From Sipunculus nudus (lineage: Eukaryota > Annelida > Sipuncula > Golfingiida > Sipunculidae), in contig CM049316.1 of assembly GCA_026874595.1 (NCBI GenBank), positions 1,180,001 to 1,244,000 on the forward strand: DNA of 64,000 bases. The letters are read 5' to 3'. Shown here piece after piece: positions 1-10,953 of the stretch. The position numbers were made by a program, and so were the translations under genes. The number at the start of each line of letters is the position of its first letter. The first letter of the stretch is position 1. The notes under the pieces were generated by a model. The model saw only the letters and a list, made by a program, of their open reading frames with translations. It was not told the DNA's origin and searched no databases.

Positions 1-8
1 TTGACATC

Positions 9-1130
9 ATGGATGTATACACTGTAGAGGGTTTAAGAAATGTACTTAAGAAATCATTATATGGTGATGTAGATAGTAAAGAGGACCCTGATTTGGAGGA
101 AAAACCTATTAAGGAACCTCTTGGGGCAACAGCTATTGACCCGATAGAACTAGAATTGAGAAAGTATGAACTTAAATTGAAATATGAAGCTCAAGCGGAA
201 ACAGAAATCCGTAGATGTGCAATCGAAAGAGAAACAGAAATCCGTAGATGTGAAATCGAAAGAGAAACTCAAATTAAGTTGAAAGAATTAAAGTTACAAA
301 ATCCTCAAAATCGTAAAGCACATGAGCCGTCTGAATTCCTATTCAGAAATTCGACAAAAGTACCTCCCTTCAATGAAAATGAAGTGGAGCGTTATTTTGA
401 ACGGGTGGCCACTTTAATGGCTTGGCCTAAAGGCCAGTGGACCCTGTTGTTACAAAGCGTTCTGGTTGGTCGCGCATAGGACGTTAACACTGCGCTCACA
501 GACGAACAATGCAGGGATTACGACACTGTAAAAGAGGTCATTCTGAGAGCCTATGAATTAGTCCCCGAAGCGTATCGCTTAAAATTTAGGAATGCCACAA
601 AAAGAGAAAATCAAACTCATGTTGAATATGCTAGAGACAAAGAAAGTGCATTTAATAAATGGTGTCAGTCTATGAAAAATTGGTCAGGATTTTGAAAAAC
701 TCAAACAACTAATTTTGATAGAAGAGTTCAAAAGGCATATCCGTAGTGACATTAAAATATTTTTGGATGAACATAAAGTAAGAAATGTAAACGAGGCTGG
801 TGTCCTGGCAGATGAATTTGCATTGACGCACTGCCCCAGTTATACCAGTCACAGGAGGAGGTATGGTGAGAAAAGAGAGGGTAGCAAAAGCCCAAAACTG
901 GGTTGGAGAAAGGGTAGTCCCTACTATCGGGGTCACTCCGGCTCAGGTAAACCACGGTCCGATCATGGTAAACCCCAGTATAAAAGTCAATCTGACTCTC
1001 CTGCTCAACATAAAGAGGGACAACCTAGGACTGGACCCAAATATTGTACATTCTGTGAGTTCAAGGGGCATACAGAATCTGAGTGTTATAGAAAAAGATA
1101 CGGTCAAAGTAAGCCTAAACCTAATGCATT
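9..1130 (+). pseudogene. gag: Retrotransposon gag, broken
   Basis: The start codon at 9 begins the first ORF. Residues ~50-100 are charged and heptad-like (repeated ERETEIRRC), suggesting a coiled coil, followed by a capsid-like region (VPPFNENEVERYFERVATLM). A TAG at 477-479 interrupts it, and the same frame then continues with capsid-like sequence (YELVPEAYRLKFRN) to ~680, where the frame shifts. A CCHC zinc knuckle (CX2CX4HX4C) lies at 1,045-1,086 in the second ORF, in a basic, glycine-rich stretch typical of nucleocapsid. Confidence 0.85.
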
Positions 1131-2184
1131 AACTGTTACGCAGAGCATGAAACCGGTAACAATGCCCAGTAAACTAGAGACTAAAGGTGAAACACAAAGC
1201 CCTGTCCACGAGAGCTTTCAGCCCTTTGTGTCAGATGGCTTTGTTCAGTTAGAGGGTAACCATGCAAGAAAGGCCCGTGTTAAAATCTTAAGGGATACCG
1301 GGGCAACCCAAAGCCTCGTTTTGAAATCTGTTCTTCCCTTCTCTAAAGAGAGTTACGCGGGGTGTTCAGTTCTAATCCAGGGCGTTAATTCGGAATTTTT
1401 AGAAGTTCCATTACACAGAGTGAAACTAGATTCTGATTTAGTCTCTGAATTTGTAACTGTTGGAGTTTGTTCAAAGTTGCCAGTAGAGGGCGTTTCGCTC
1501 CTCCTAGGCAACGATTTAGCTGGTGACAGAGTGAAAATTGATCCCAGAATGACAAAATTGCCGAGCACTGATAGGGACACAGACCTGCTCCAGCAGGAGT
1601 TTCCGGGCGTATTTCCAGGCTGTGTAGTGACTCGAGCGATGAGTAAAAAGGCAAGTCTGAACCCAGAGAGTTCTGTACTTGACCTCTCGCAAACCTTTAT
1701 GGCCCATTCAAACGATGATGTCAGTGGCTTAAAGCCCGTTACGCGAGTAAATATTAAATCCCCCGCATGTGACCCAAGTGGCACACCCAGTCCAAAGGAC
1801 TCGACTACAAATGTAGTACAGGGCAAACAGACCCTGAATAGAAATCTCCAAAGGAGTACAAACGGCGTGAAATCGCCTGATCAAAATGGGCATGAACAGT
1901 TAAAGAAGGATAGGAGTGTAAAGAATGTAGAAGTTAGCATGAAAACTGATGATTTGATAGAAATGCAAAAGAAAGATCCTGATATTGCCTCCCTTAGAGA
2001 AAATGCCTTGACTAAAGAGGAAGCAGATAAAGTTCCAACTTGTTTCACCTTACAGAATGATGTACTAGTCAGAAAATATAGACCTCCCACCATACCAGCG
2101 GACGAAACGTGGAAAACTCTTTATCAAATTGTAGTTCCCCCCCCCCCCCGAGTATCGCCCAGAAATCTTAAAACTTGCACATGA
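1131..2184 (+). pseudogene. pol: Retropepsin-type protease region and linker
   Basis: Continues the frame that holds the zinc knuckle. RDTGATQS (~1,291-1,314) is the active-site motif of retroviral-type aspartic proteases (D-T/S-G-A), followed by a strand ending LLLGNDLAG, the usual second conserved block. A ~200-residue linker follows. The frame is lost at the run of 13 C at 2,137-2,149, just before the integrase; a length change in that run would explain it. Confidence 0.82.
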
Positions 2185-3240
2185 TCATCCTATGGCAGGA
2201 CATTTGGGTGTCAGGAAAACCAAACACAAAATTCTCCAACACTTCTATTGGCCCAAGTTAAAACGAGACGTGGCGAAATACTGTAAAACTTGTCATCAGT
2301 GTCAAATGATTGGAAAACCAACCCACCAAATTAGTCCTGCGCCACTCTCGCCCATACCAACAACACATGATGCGTTTGAATCAGTAATACTTGACTGTGT
2401 AGGACCGCTAAGAAAAACTAAACATGGCAATGAATACGTTCTAACAATCATGTGTACTGCAACTAGATTTCCAGAAGCTATTCCTCTTAGAACTATATCG
2501 GCAAAGAAAATTGTTGAAGCTCTGGTTAAATTTTTTACTACTTTTGGCTTACAAAGAACAATACAAACGGATCAAGGTTCAAATTTCATGTCAAATATAT
2601 TTGCCCAGGTTATGACAGAGCTAGGCATAAAACACTACAAATCCAGTGCCTACCATCCTGAGAGTCAAGGTGCTCTAGAGCGATTTCACCAAACTCTCAA
2701 AACATGATTAGAGCTTATTGTCTTGACACTGGGAACCAGTGGGATGAGGTTTTACCCTTTTTGATATTTGCGGCCCGAGAAGCAGTGCAAGAAAGCTTAG
2801 GGTTTAGCCCTTTTGAATTAGTGTATGGGCACTGTGTAAGAGGCCCCCTGGCGGTGTTAAAAGACACTTGGATGGAAAACAGTTGTCAAAGTAGCTTGTT
2901 AAAATATGTTCAGGAATTCAAGGAGAAATTAAGTAGGGCAAATGAAATCGCCCAAGAACATTTAAAGAAAGCCCAAAACAAAATGAAAGTATGGTATGAC
3001 AAAAAGACGACAAAAAGAGAATTTAAACCTGGTGATAAAGTTCTGGTATTATTCCCAATTCCAGGACATCCCCTGCAAGCAAAATACTCTGGACCATACA
3101 AAGTTGTTGAGAAGAAATCAGATTTGAATTATGTGATTGATACTCCTGATCGTAGAAAGTCGCAACAACTTTGTCATATAAATATGTTGAAAGAATATCA
3201 TGACAGATCAGTGGAAACATGTCAATCTAGTCCTCCCCAA
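2150..3240 (+). pseudogene. pol: Integrase with zinc-binding, D,D-35-E and GPY/F modules
   Basis: The N-terminal part has GHLGVRKT and CKTCHQC, the HHCC zinc-binding module. The catalytic core shows D (2,393, in LDCVGPL), D (2,570, in TDQGSNF) and E (2,678, in ALERFHQT), with 35 residues between the last two. The frame breaks at ~2,700. The next ORF continues with the post-catalytic region and KYSGPYKVVEK, the GPY/F module of gypsy integrases. The same ORF then runs on into reverse transcriptase, which shows the unusual domain order is real and not a rearrangement of two elements. Confidence 0.88.
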
Positions 3241-3399
3241 ACAAATTTGGTACTCATTAAAGAAACTGAAAAGAATGCCGAGGATGTTCTCATGAAGAAA
3301 ACTGAACATCCTGTAAAACTGAACAACTCTGATATTTTAAATAATTTAGATCAGAAATTGTCACATTTGGATTTCGTTCAGTTATCAGAGTTGAAGGAA

Positions 3400-4750
3400 A
3401 TCCTGCTAAATTATGACTCTTTATTTCCTGATGTCCCCAGTAGAACTAATGTACTACAGCATGATGTAGACGTAGGAGATGCTTCCCCTATTAAACAGGC
3501 ACCATATAGAGCTGGTCCCCAAAAGTTACAAGCCATAAAGAATGAAATCAAGTATATGATAGAGAATGATATTATTGATAACAGCAGTAGTGCCTGGAGT
3601 TCCCCATGTTTGTTGATAAAGAAGCCTGATATGACCTACAGATTTTGTACAGACTATTGAAAATTTAACACTGTAACAATAACAGATACTTACCCTTTGC
3701 CCAGAGTGGAAGATTGCATTGATAGGATTGGATCTGCTACGTATATTAGCAAGTTAGATCTGTTAAAAGGTTACTGGCAGGTACCTCTTACCGAACGGGC
3801 TAAGCAAATATCTGCGTTTGTAACGCCTAACGGTTTGTTCCAGTACAAAGTTATGCCCTTTCGAATGAAAAATGCGCCAGCCTGCTTCATGAGACTTATG
3901 AATTGTGTATTATCTGGCTTAGATAACTGTACTTGCTATATTGATGATGTTGTTGTATACAATCACATATGGGAAGATCATAAACAAAGTTTGGCAGAAC
4001 TCTTTGAGAGACTGAAAAAAGCAGGATTGATAGTTAATCTTGCCAAGAGTGATTTTTCTTTTTTGTCGTGCAACTGTAACATATTTAGGGCACGAAGTAG
4101 GTCAAGGTTGTGTAAAACCAATTGCCAGTAAAGTATCTGCTATCGTAGAATTTCCAGTTCCTACTAATCGCAAGGAACTAATGCGATTCTTAGGAATGAC
4201 TGGGTATTACAGGAAATTTTGTCAGAACTTTGCAGAAGTTGTAAATCCGTTAACGGACCTATTGAAAAAGGACAAAAAATTCCATTGGAATAAAAACTGT
4301 CAAAATGCTTTTGAAAGAGCCAAAGCTATATTACAAAGTGCACCCGTGTTACAGGCTCCAAATTTTGATAAACCGTTTTCTCTCATGACGGATGCCAGCG
4401 ATTGGGGTGTAGGCGCTGTGCTCATCCAAGACGATGACTTTAACATAAGTCGTCCGGTTTGCTACTATTCAAAGAAATTTTTATCTCATCAAAAGAATTA
4501 TTCTACTATTGAAAAGGAAACTCTTACACTATTGATGGCGTTACAGCACTTTGAAGTATATTTGGGCTATACGCCTTATGATATAACTGTTTATACAGAT
4601 CATAATCCCATAACATTTCTTCATAAGATGAAGAATAATAATCAGAGATTAATGAGATGGAGTCTAGCCCTGTCAGAGTTTAACCTAGTTATCAAACACA
4701 TCAAGGGCTCCGATAACATAATCGCTGATACGTTATCGAGACGTCATTAA
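3400..4750 (+). pseudogene. pol: Reverse transcriptase and RNase H
   Basis: The RT opens with QAPYRAGP and SSPCLLIKKPD, then a TGA at 3,658-3,660, consistent with decay of a CGA codon. Downstream are KLDLLKGYWQVPL, the FRMKNAPACFMRLMN block and the catalytic YIDD at 3,937-3,948. The frame shifts at ~4,065 near a T run. RNase H follows with TDASDWGVGAVL, EKETLTLL and YTDHNPITFL supplying the D, E, D catalytic residues, and ends IADTLSRRH with a stop at 4,748-4,750. No chromodomain. Confidence 0.9.
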
Positions 4751-4974
4751 TTTTGATCTGATGATTGACTCTTGTTATAGCCTCGGATGTGTTCTGTCCT
4801 TTAGAAGAGTTGTATTACATATATTACATGTATTAAGATATTGCTGATTATACTATTTGTGATGATGATAATTAATTAGCTTTGAGAAGCATAAACTAAT
4901 GCTTAAGATGTCCAACTACTCATATATTCGTCATACAGTGCTAATGCTTTGCTCTCCTTACCTTCTTTCTTTTT
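4751..4974. other. Retrotransposon 3' untranslated stretch
   Basis: AT-rich sequence between the end of RNase H and the polypurine tract. No open reading frame of note. Confidence 0.6.
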
Positions 4975-4984
4975 AGGGTAGGGG
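4975..4984 (+). other. Polypurine tract
   Basis: AGGGTAGGGG directly before the LTR, the expected plus-strand primer; one T interrupts it. Confidence 0.75.
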
Positions 4985-5722
4985 TGTTGCATGGACGTCA
5001 CCCGGACATTGGAGGATGGCGCCACGAAGTGGTGTGGCCGCCCCCGTTTCCACGCGTATGGATCCACCCAACTATCAGTGACTACTGACGCGCTTTGAGA
5101 AACATAAAACACTATTCTGGGACCATTCAGTACTGGTTTTGCAGTTCTGACGGCGCTATCGTTTCTCTCAAGCAAAACCACAAACTTCTGCGGTTTCCAC
5201 CCATTGTTGAAAGCCTATAAAACAAACTCGCCTGCAGTACGAGGCGGGACTATTGATTTTGCTACGCCACATTACTGTTTTCCCCGGGGACCTTGACCGT
5301 GGGCTCTTGGTCCCCAAGCCCACGGAATGCCATGAACCACGCCATGAACTTTATTATTTAGGAAGAGGAGAGACTTTATGTTTTCTGGTGCCACATGGAT
5401 TAATACAGGACTTCAGTTTTGTGTGTGCCCGAACTATGTGTTGATGATGGACTTCAGTTTCTCGTATACCGGATTCAGTTAAGTATTTCGTTGCAGTTCG
5501 TTATTTAGTGACTCAGTTTTTCTCCAGAGACTTGGTTATAAATTACGTTATGTATTGACTATTATGTTATTTTTTGTACGATTGTAAATATTGTAATATA
5601 TGAATATAGCACTGTTTTTGCACCCATATTTTGGTTACGTATTCATTTGAAGAGAACGTGTCTGAGCATATGTGTTACGGTTCAGCCTGAGTTGTTTGGT
5701 GTGAAAAGGGACCGTAACAACA
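4985..5722 (+). repeat. 3' LTR of the Gmr1-like element
   Basis: 738 bp, from TGTTG to CAACA, which are inverted copies of each other as in LTR ends. It starts right after the polypurine tract. It holds a TATA-like box at 5,216. The last ~50 bp contain TGTTACGGT and its complement ACCGTAACA, a possible stem. The exact ends cannot be confirmed without the 5' LTR. Confidence 0.75.
5216..5222 (+). promoter_or_regulatory. TATA-like box in the LTR
   Basis: TATAAAA inside the LTR about 230 bp from its start, at a position that would suit a U3 promoter. Function is not shown. Confidence 0.45.
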
Positions 5723-5990
5723 TGCACTCACGGCATGATGAACAGTCTCTGGCAGACTGTCCTGTAGTAATAAAGAATGGGTGACCACATGAACTCACCA
5801 CATGATGAACAGTCTCACCGCATGAGGAACAGTCTCTGGCACATTGTCCTGTTTAATAAAGAATGTGTGACCACATGTACTCACCACATGATGAACAGTC
5901 TCTGGTACACTGTCCTGTAGTAACAAAGAATGTGTGACCACATGTACTCACCACATGATGAACAGTCTCTGGCACACTGTCCTGTCCCTT
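5723..5990. repeat. 67-bp tandem repeat, about four copies
   Basis: About four copies of a unit with catgtactcaccacatgatg and aacagtctctggcacactgt, period 67 bp in the last copies, with one partial duplication inside. It directly abuts the LTR end, so the retrotransposon may have inserted in or beside this array. Confidence 0.85.
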
Positions 5991-6566
5991 CAAATCTATC
6001 CAAGTTGGAAAATGCATCAGTCGATCCTAAAACAGTATCATATAGAGTATCATAGTGAGGGTTATATGATCATGAATATTTAAATGTACAAGAAACCTTT
6101 TTTGTGTCTAACTTACACAAGTATAAACCCCATCTGTGTCTGTCCCAAGCTTTAGCCCCCCCCCCCCAAAAGTTAAATTATTTCTGAATATAAAACCAGG
6201 TTGTGTTAACTTTTATGTTTTCAAAGTTTTTTGTTGTTCCTTTAAAGGCTGAAATCCTGAACCACTCAGTTCAGGATGGAAAGTCCATTGTAACATGAGA
6301 GTTCCTATGACTGGGTGACTTACAGAGTCCAGCTTTTAATATACCCACCAGCTTGAGCACGTGGCATACTGCTGACATGTATATCATCTATCCTTTTGTT
6401 CTGGTTAACTGAGTATGCATATGAATCAGTAAATAATAGCTTCATGTCCCCCTGGATCCGAATAATGTATATTAATTTCAGCACTGGCATGGGACATTAT
6501 ATAAACCGAACCCTGTTTAATCATGTAGGCCTCTGGGGTAATCTGAGGAAGATAATACTAATAAAA
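5991..6566. other. No recognised feature apart from a C run
   Basis: Unique-looking sequence between the 67-bp repeats and the first Helitron-like element, with a run of 12 C at ~6,156-6,167. No gene was recognised. Confidence 0.55.
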
Positions 6567-9387
6567 CAAGGTACCCATGGGTCACGACCCTCAGCTGAAG
6601 CCTGCTGGTAGTGGCCAAGCTGAGCCAAGGCAAGCTGCCTGGAGAGGGTTACATAATACAAGTGAAGGCTGTACTACTAGGTGGGCCTGATGTAAACAAC
6701 ACTTGACATGGTGTATGAAAACTTGAATAAAAGCTTCTCTTTTCAATCAAATCCTTTGAATTTTCAGATTTTAAAAGAATAAAATCCTTATGTGTATATG
6801 CTCTGAAAATTCAATCAACAGTGCTTACAGGGAAAAAACGTGCCGTAGCCAAAATTTAAGATTTTGATTTTTTATTTATGCTAATAACTTAAAAAATTTG
6901 TGAAATTCAGATCTAATTTTGGTTAACAATTGAATCTTGATTTAATAAAGTTATATCCCAGAAAAAAATCTCCAGCTTCAGCAATTCTCATGTTAAGTGA
7001 GCAAATATGTTTCCTGATTTTTAACAAGTGACCCATGGGTCATGACGCTCAGCCAACTGACATGTTGACAATATGTCCTTGCACAGGCAACTAATTAAGA
7101 TAATGTCCAGCCTTTCCTGAGTAATCTGGCAATTTGTGTGTATTTTGCATTATTTCTGGGGTGCTAAAACATACCCCAAAACTCTGGGAATATAGGTAGC
7201 AGTGACCAAATTTCAGTTTCTGGGGAGAACTTTTGGGGAACTCAAAAACTCAAAAACAGAAAAAATAGTAAAAAATAAATTATATACAGGCGGCGCCATC
7301 AGTCTGCTGAAACTGATGAAACATTCCATGACAAATATCCATGCAAAGAATCACGGTGATCAATGCATAAGTTGTTCAGATACTTGAGCTTTTGTATCAA
7401 ATATTTCATTTTTCTCAGGGGGGGAGGGGGTACTTCAGGTTTCCATGGAGACTTTTCATGGACCTCTCTGGATGTAAATTTAGAAGGTTCCAGATCAAGC
7501 AGTTATGATTTGTGCCTTGTTAACAGATGACTACATCTTTAAAGGTTTCAAAAATAGAGAAAAAAATTGTAAAAAATAAAAAAAATATAGGTGGCGCCAC
7601 CAGTCTGCAGAAACTGAAGAAACACTCCATGATCAATATCCATGTACAGAATCATGGTGATCAATGAATTAGTTGTTCAGACACTTGAGCTTTTGTATAA
7701 ATTTTTCATTATTCTGGGGGGTATGTTGAAACCCCATAGCTTGAAGAATATGGGTAACAGAGACCTAATTCCAGGTTTCCAAGGAGACTTTTCAAGGACC
7801 TCTTAGGATGTAAAGTAAGAAGATTCCATGTCCAGCTGTTCCGAATTGTGCCCTGTTAACAGATGACCGCATCTTTAAAAGGTCTTGAATTTATAGAGAA
7901 AAAAAATCGCAAAAAATTAAAAGAATACAGGTGGCGCCACCAGTCTGCAGAAACTGATGAAACACTCCATGATCAATATCCATGCAATAAATCATGGTGA
8001 TCAATGCATTAGTTGTTCAGATACTTGAGCTTTTGTATCAAATTTTTCATTATTCTGGGGAGGGGGTACTTTGGAGCCCCATTGCTTGAAGAATATGAGT
8101 AATAGAGACCTAATTCCCGGTTTCCATCGGGACTTTTCATGGACCTCTCTGGATGTAAAGTAAGAACATTCCAGGTCCAGCGGTTACAATTTTTGCCTTG
8201 TTAACAGATGACCGCATCTTTAAAAGTCTCAAAAATGGAGAAAAAAAATCGTAAAAAATAAAAAAAAATACAGGTGGCGCCACCAGTCTGCAGAATCTGA
8301 TGAAACACTCCATGATCAATATCCATGCAAAGAATTATGGTGATCAATGCATAAGTTGTTCAGATACTTGAGCTTTTGTGTCAAATTTTTCATTTTTCTC
8401 GAAGGGGGGGGGGGGACTTTGGAGCCCCATAGTTTGAAGAATATGGGTAACAGAGAATTAATTCCACATTTCCATTGAGACTTTTCAAGGACCTCTCTCG
8501 ATGTACAGTAAGAAGATTCCAGGTCCAGCAGTTATGATTTGTGCCCTGTTAACAGAAGACCACATCTTTTAAAGTTTAAAAAATAGAGGAAAAAAATCGT
8601 AAAAAATAAAAAAAATACAGGGGCACCACCAGTCTGCAGAAACTGATGAAACACACCATGATCAATATTTGTGCACAGAATCATGGTGATCAATGCATTA
8701 GTTGTTCAGATACTTGAGCTTTTGTATCAAATTTCTCATTTTTCTGGGGGTACTTCAGAGCCCCATAGCTTAAAGAATATGGGTAACAGAGACCTAATTC
8801 GAGGTTTCCAAGGAGATTTTTTCATGAACCTCTCTGGATGTAAAGTTAGAAGATTCCAGGTCCAGCAGTTATGATTTGTGCCTGATTAACAGACGGACAG
8901 ACAGACAGACGGACAGACAGATAGACAGACGGACAGACGATGGACAAAGAGTGATTGCTAAAGCTCAGATGACTTACAGTCAGCTGAGCTAAAAAACTGC
9001 ATTATATTTGGGCCCATTACTTTAAAACAATACTCAATACTGACCTAATTTTTGGTATGTTAATAAGAAATGTATGGAAGAATAGGAATACTAAATATGA
9101 TCAAAAACAGACCAGTGGTTTTAATATTAGGCAGCCTTGAAGTGTAACAATGGCTTTTTTATGGAAAACGGAGGTTTTTCCTTAATATTTCGAAGGTACA
9201 AAGTCCTAGTGACCCAATATTCAGTATAGTAGGAGATTTTGGGGACATCTAACTGTATGTAAAATTTTGGATTCATAGGTCCAACGGTTTCAAAATTTGC
9301 CCTGTTAACGGACGGATGGACGGCAAGACAGACGACGGACAAAGGACCACGACTATAGCCCAGATGACTTATAGTCAGCTGAGCTAA
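6567..9387 (+). mobile_element. Helitron-like family 1 host-type element, interrupted
   Basis: Starts CAAGGTACCCATGGGTCACG then CCTCAGCTGA; ends with CAGATGACTTATAGTC, AGCTGAGCTAA at 9,384-9,387. It is split at 7,025-8,992 by another family 1 element. The uninterrupted form is seen near 32,888-33,700 and 38,600-39,370. A GACGGATGGACGG tract precedes the end. No coding capacity. Confidence 0.8.
7025..8992 (+). mobile_element. Nested Helitron-like family 1 element with ~340-bp tandem core
   Basis: Starts CAAGTGACCCATGGGTCATG then ACGCTCAGC. The core is five blocks of about 300-347 bp with GGTGGCGCCACCAGTCTGCA at ~7,590, 7,930 and 8,273 and variants at ~7,290 and 8,621. A (GACAGACGG)n tract precedes a hairpin: AGCTCAG..GACT, loop, AGTC..CTGAGCT, then CTAA (8,989-8,992). 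Comparison with the empty copy at ~33,308 (CCTGATTTTTTTAAAACTGC) shows it inserted in the A run after TTTTT. Confidence 0.85.
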
Positions 9388-10030
9388 AAATACCAAAGAA
9401 TGTGCTCTTACGTGCTGAACCTGCCCATGTGTATAACATCACACTTCAGCCATACCTGTCACCTTACTAGCCCAGTACCCCAAGGGTAAATAAAGATTAA
9501 TGGCAGGATGTAAAGATGTATACAAGCTGGAAGCTGGAAGGCAGGTTTCAAAGGCAGCCTGAAGAAATTCTGTGGTTAACAGTGTTTGTCATGCATACTT
9601 AATTTCCATTTTGCCTATTATTAATTTGAGTTTATATAACAATAACTTTCAAACAGGGTTTTGTTTTCACCTTCACACACTTTAAAATACTTCAGCTTCA
9701 TTTCCAGTTGACTCGGTAAAATCTGTTCAACAAATATTCCTCTTTGTTACCCTAAGTAAGTGAGAAATTCCTAAAATTATTGGAGTAACCCGATGTGCTT
9801 CATGTGTCCAGTCCAAGGCCTGACAAAAAACTGACCCAGAATTTTTATTCTACACATCTTCACACAGAAACTTGGTTTATGGGAACAGTCATGTTACTAT
9901 GTTGTGTGTACTCTCATTCTGATTCATCAAGGTGTTATTTCTAATAACGCTTTTCAGTTTGGTTAACATTTGAAAACATATGTGGATTAAGATTTTTATG
10001 TGCATAGGAAATGAAGTCTGAGCAGAGCTA
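9388..10030. other. No recognised feature
   Basis: AT-rich sequence after the family 1 end. Nothing could be assigned. Confidence 0.55.
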
Positions 10031-10138
10031 GTTTTGGTGAGTACTGTTGTTTTGGTGAGTATCGTTATTTTGGTGAGTACCGTTGTTTTGGTGAGTACCA
10101 TTGTTTTGGTGAGTACCGTTGTTTTGGTGAGTACCGGT
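10031..10138. repeat. 18-bp minisatellite, six copies
   Basis: Six copies of ttttggtgagtaccgttg with small changes. On the plus strand each holds GGTGAGTA, a good 5' splice-site match, but DDX1 runs the other way, so it cannot act as a DDX1 donor. Confidence 0.88.
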
Positions 10139-10140
10139 AC

Positions 10141-10586
10141 TTGGAGCAGAGACTTAAGAGTCACTGACTAATCACATGGTATGTTTGTTTGTACATTAAG
10201 CTTCATGCTGTTGTTTATACACATCATGGCTGCTATCTGATTTGCCCCTGCTGTGACTTTACACCTGCCAGCTAAATTTTAACTTGGACTGGAACTGGCA
10301 CATATAATTCAATTTCCTACAGGAATCACATAAATTTAATCTGAAAAGATAAATTATTTCAGTTATTTGCAGTACTAGGAACATGTCTGCCAAAATGCAG
10401 CTCAGATAACATCTTCCTTCCTAGCTAATATTCAGAATACAGTCAGAGCCAAAGTGGGCAGATGCAGATATTTCTTAAAACACCATGTTACCCAGTCACG
10501 CCCCCTGGGTTTTTGTAGTGGAAGTAAGCCTTTAAAGTCCAACACAAAGTTTTACCATATTTCCTGATCTACTTTTAAGTATTTAA
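10141..10586. other. No recognised feature
   Basis: Unique-looking AT-rich sequence between two minisatellites. No DDX1 exon or other gene was recognised. Confidence 0.55.
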
Positions 10587-10742
10587 AGTAAATATCTGAC
10601 TGATTTGTAAACTATTTACACAGAGGGTATATACTGTACAAGTAAATATCTGACTGATTTGTACACTCCTTACACAGAGGGTATACACTGTACAAGTAAA
10701 TATCTGACTGATTTGTACACTCCTTACACAGAGGGTATACAC
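10587..10742. repeat. 54-bp minisatellite, three copies
   Basis: Three copies of a ~54-bp unit (aagtaaatatctgactgatt, then acacagagggtatacactgt). Confidence 0.88.
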
Positions 10743-10953
10743 TGCAGTTGTTTAACAAGTTTCTCAGGGTCTCAACATCAGGACAGGCACATGATCAAGA
10801 AGCAGGTGTGTCAGGTTTAAATGGTGGGATGTATAATGTGATAACATGCTCTGATTAGTCTAAATTATCTGCCGGGTGCAAGCTATGGTGATAAACTATG
10901 GAGAATTTGCTATACACAGAAGTGGTTAAATTGAGGAGATCTGGAATGACAGC

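Larger units (their letters stand above)
1..5722 (+). mobile_element. Gmr1-like Ty3/gypsy LTR retrotransposon, decayed, 5' LTR outside the window
   Basis: Gag, protease, integrase, reverse transcriptase and RNase H follow each other in this order, then a polypurine tract and one 3' LTR. Integrase before reverse transcriptase is the Ty1/copia order, yet the proteins are gypsy-type (GPY/F integrase end, YIDD, HHCC). That combination defines the Gmr1 group. I count two in-frame stops (477-479, 3,658-3,660) and four frame breaks (about 683-695, the C13 run at 2,137-2,149, about 2,700, and a T run near 4,065). No envelope gene is seen. It lies antisense to DDX1, probably in an intron. Confidence 0.88.

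Noticed and set aside
5253-5444. 63-codon ORF in the LTR region
   Set aside because: Lies within the LTR, has no recognisable motif, and is short enough for chance.
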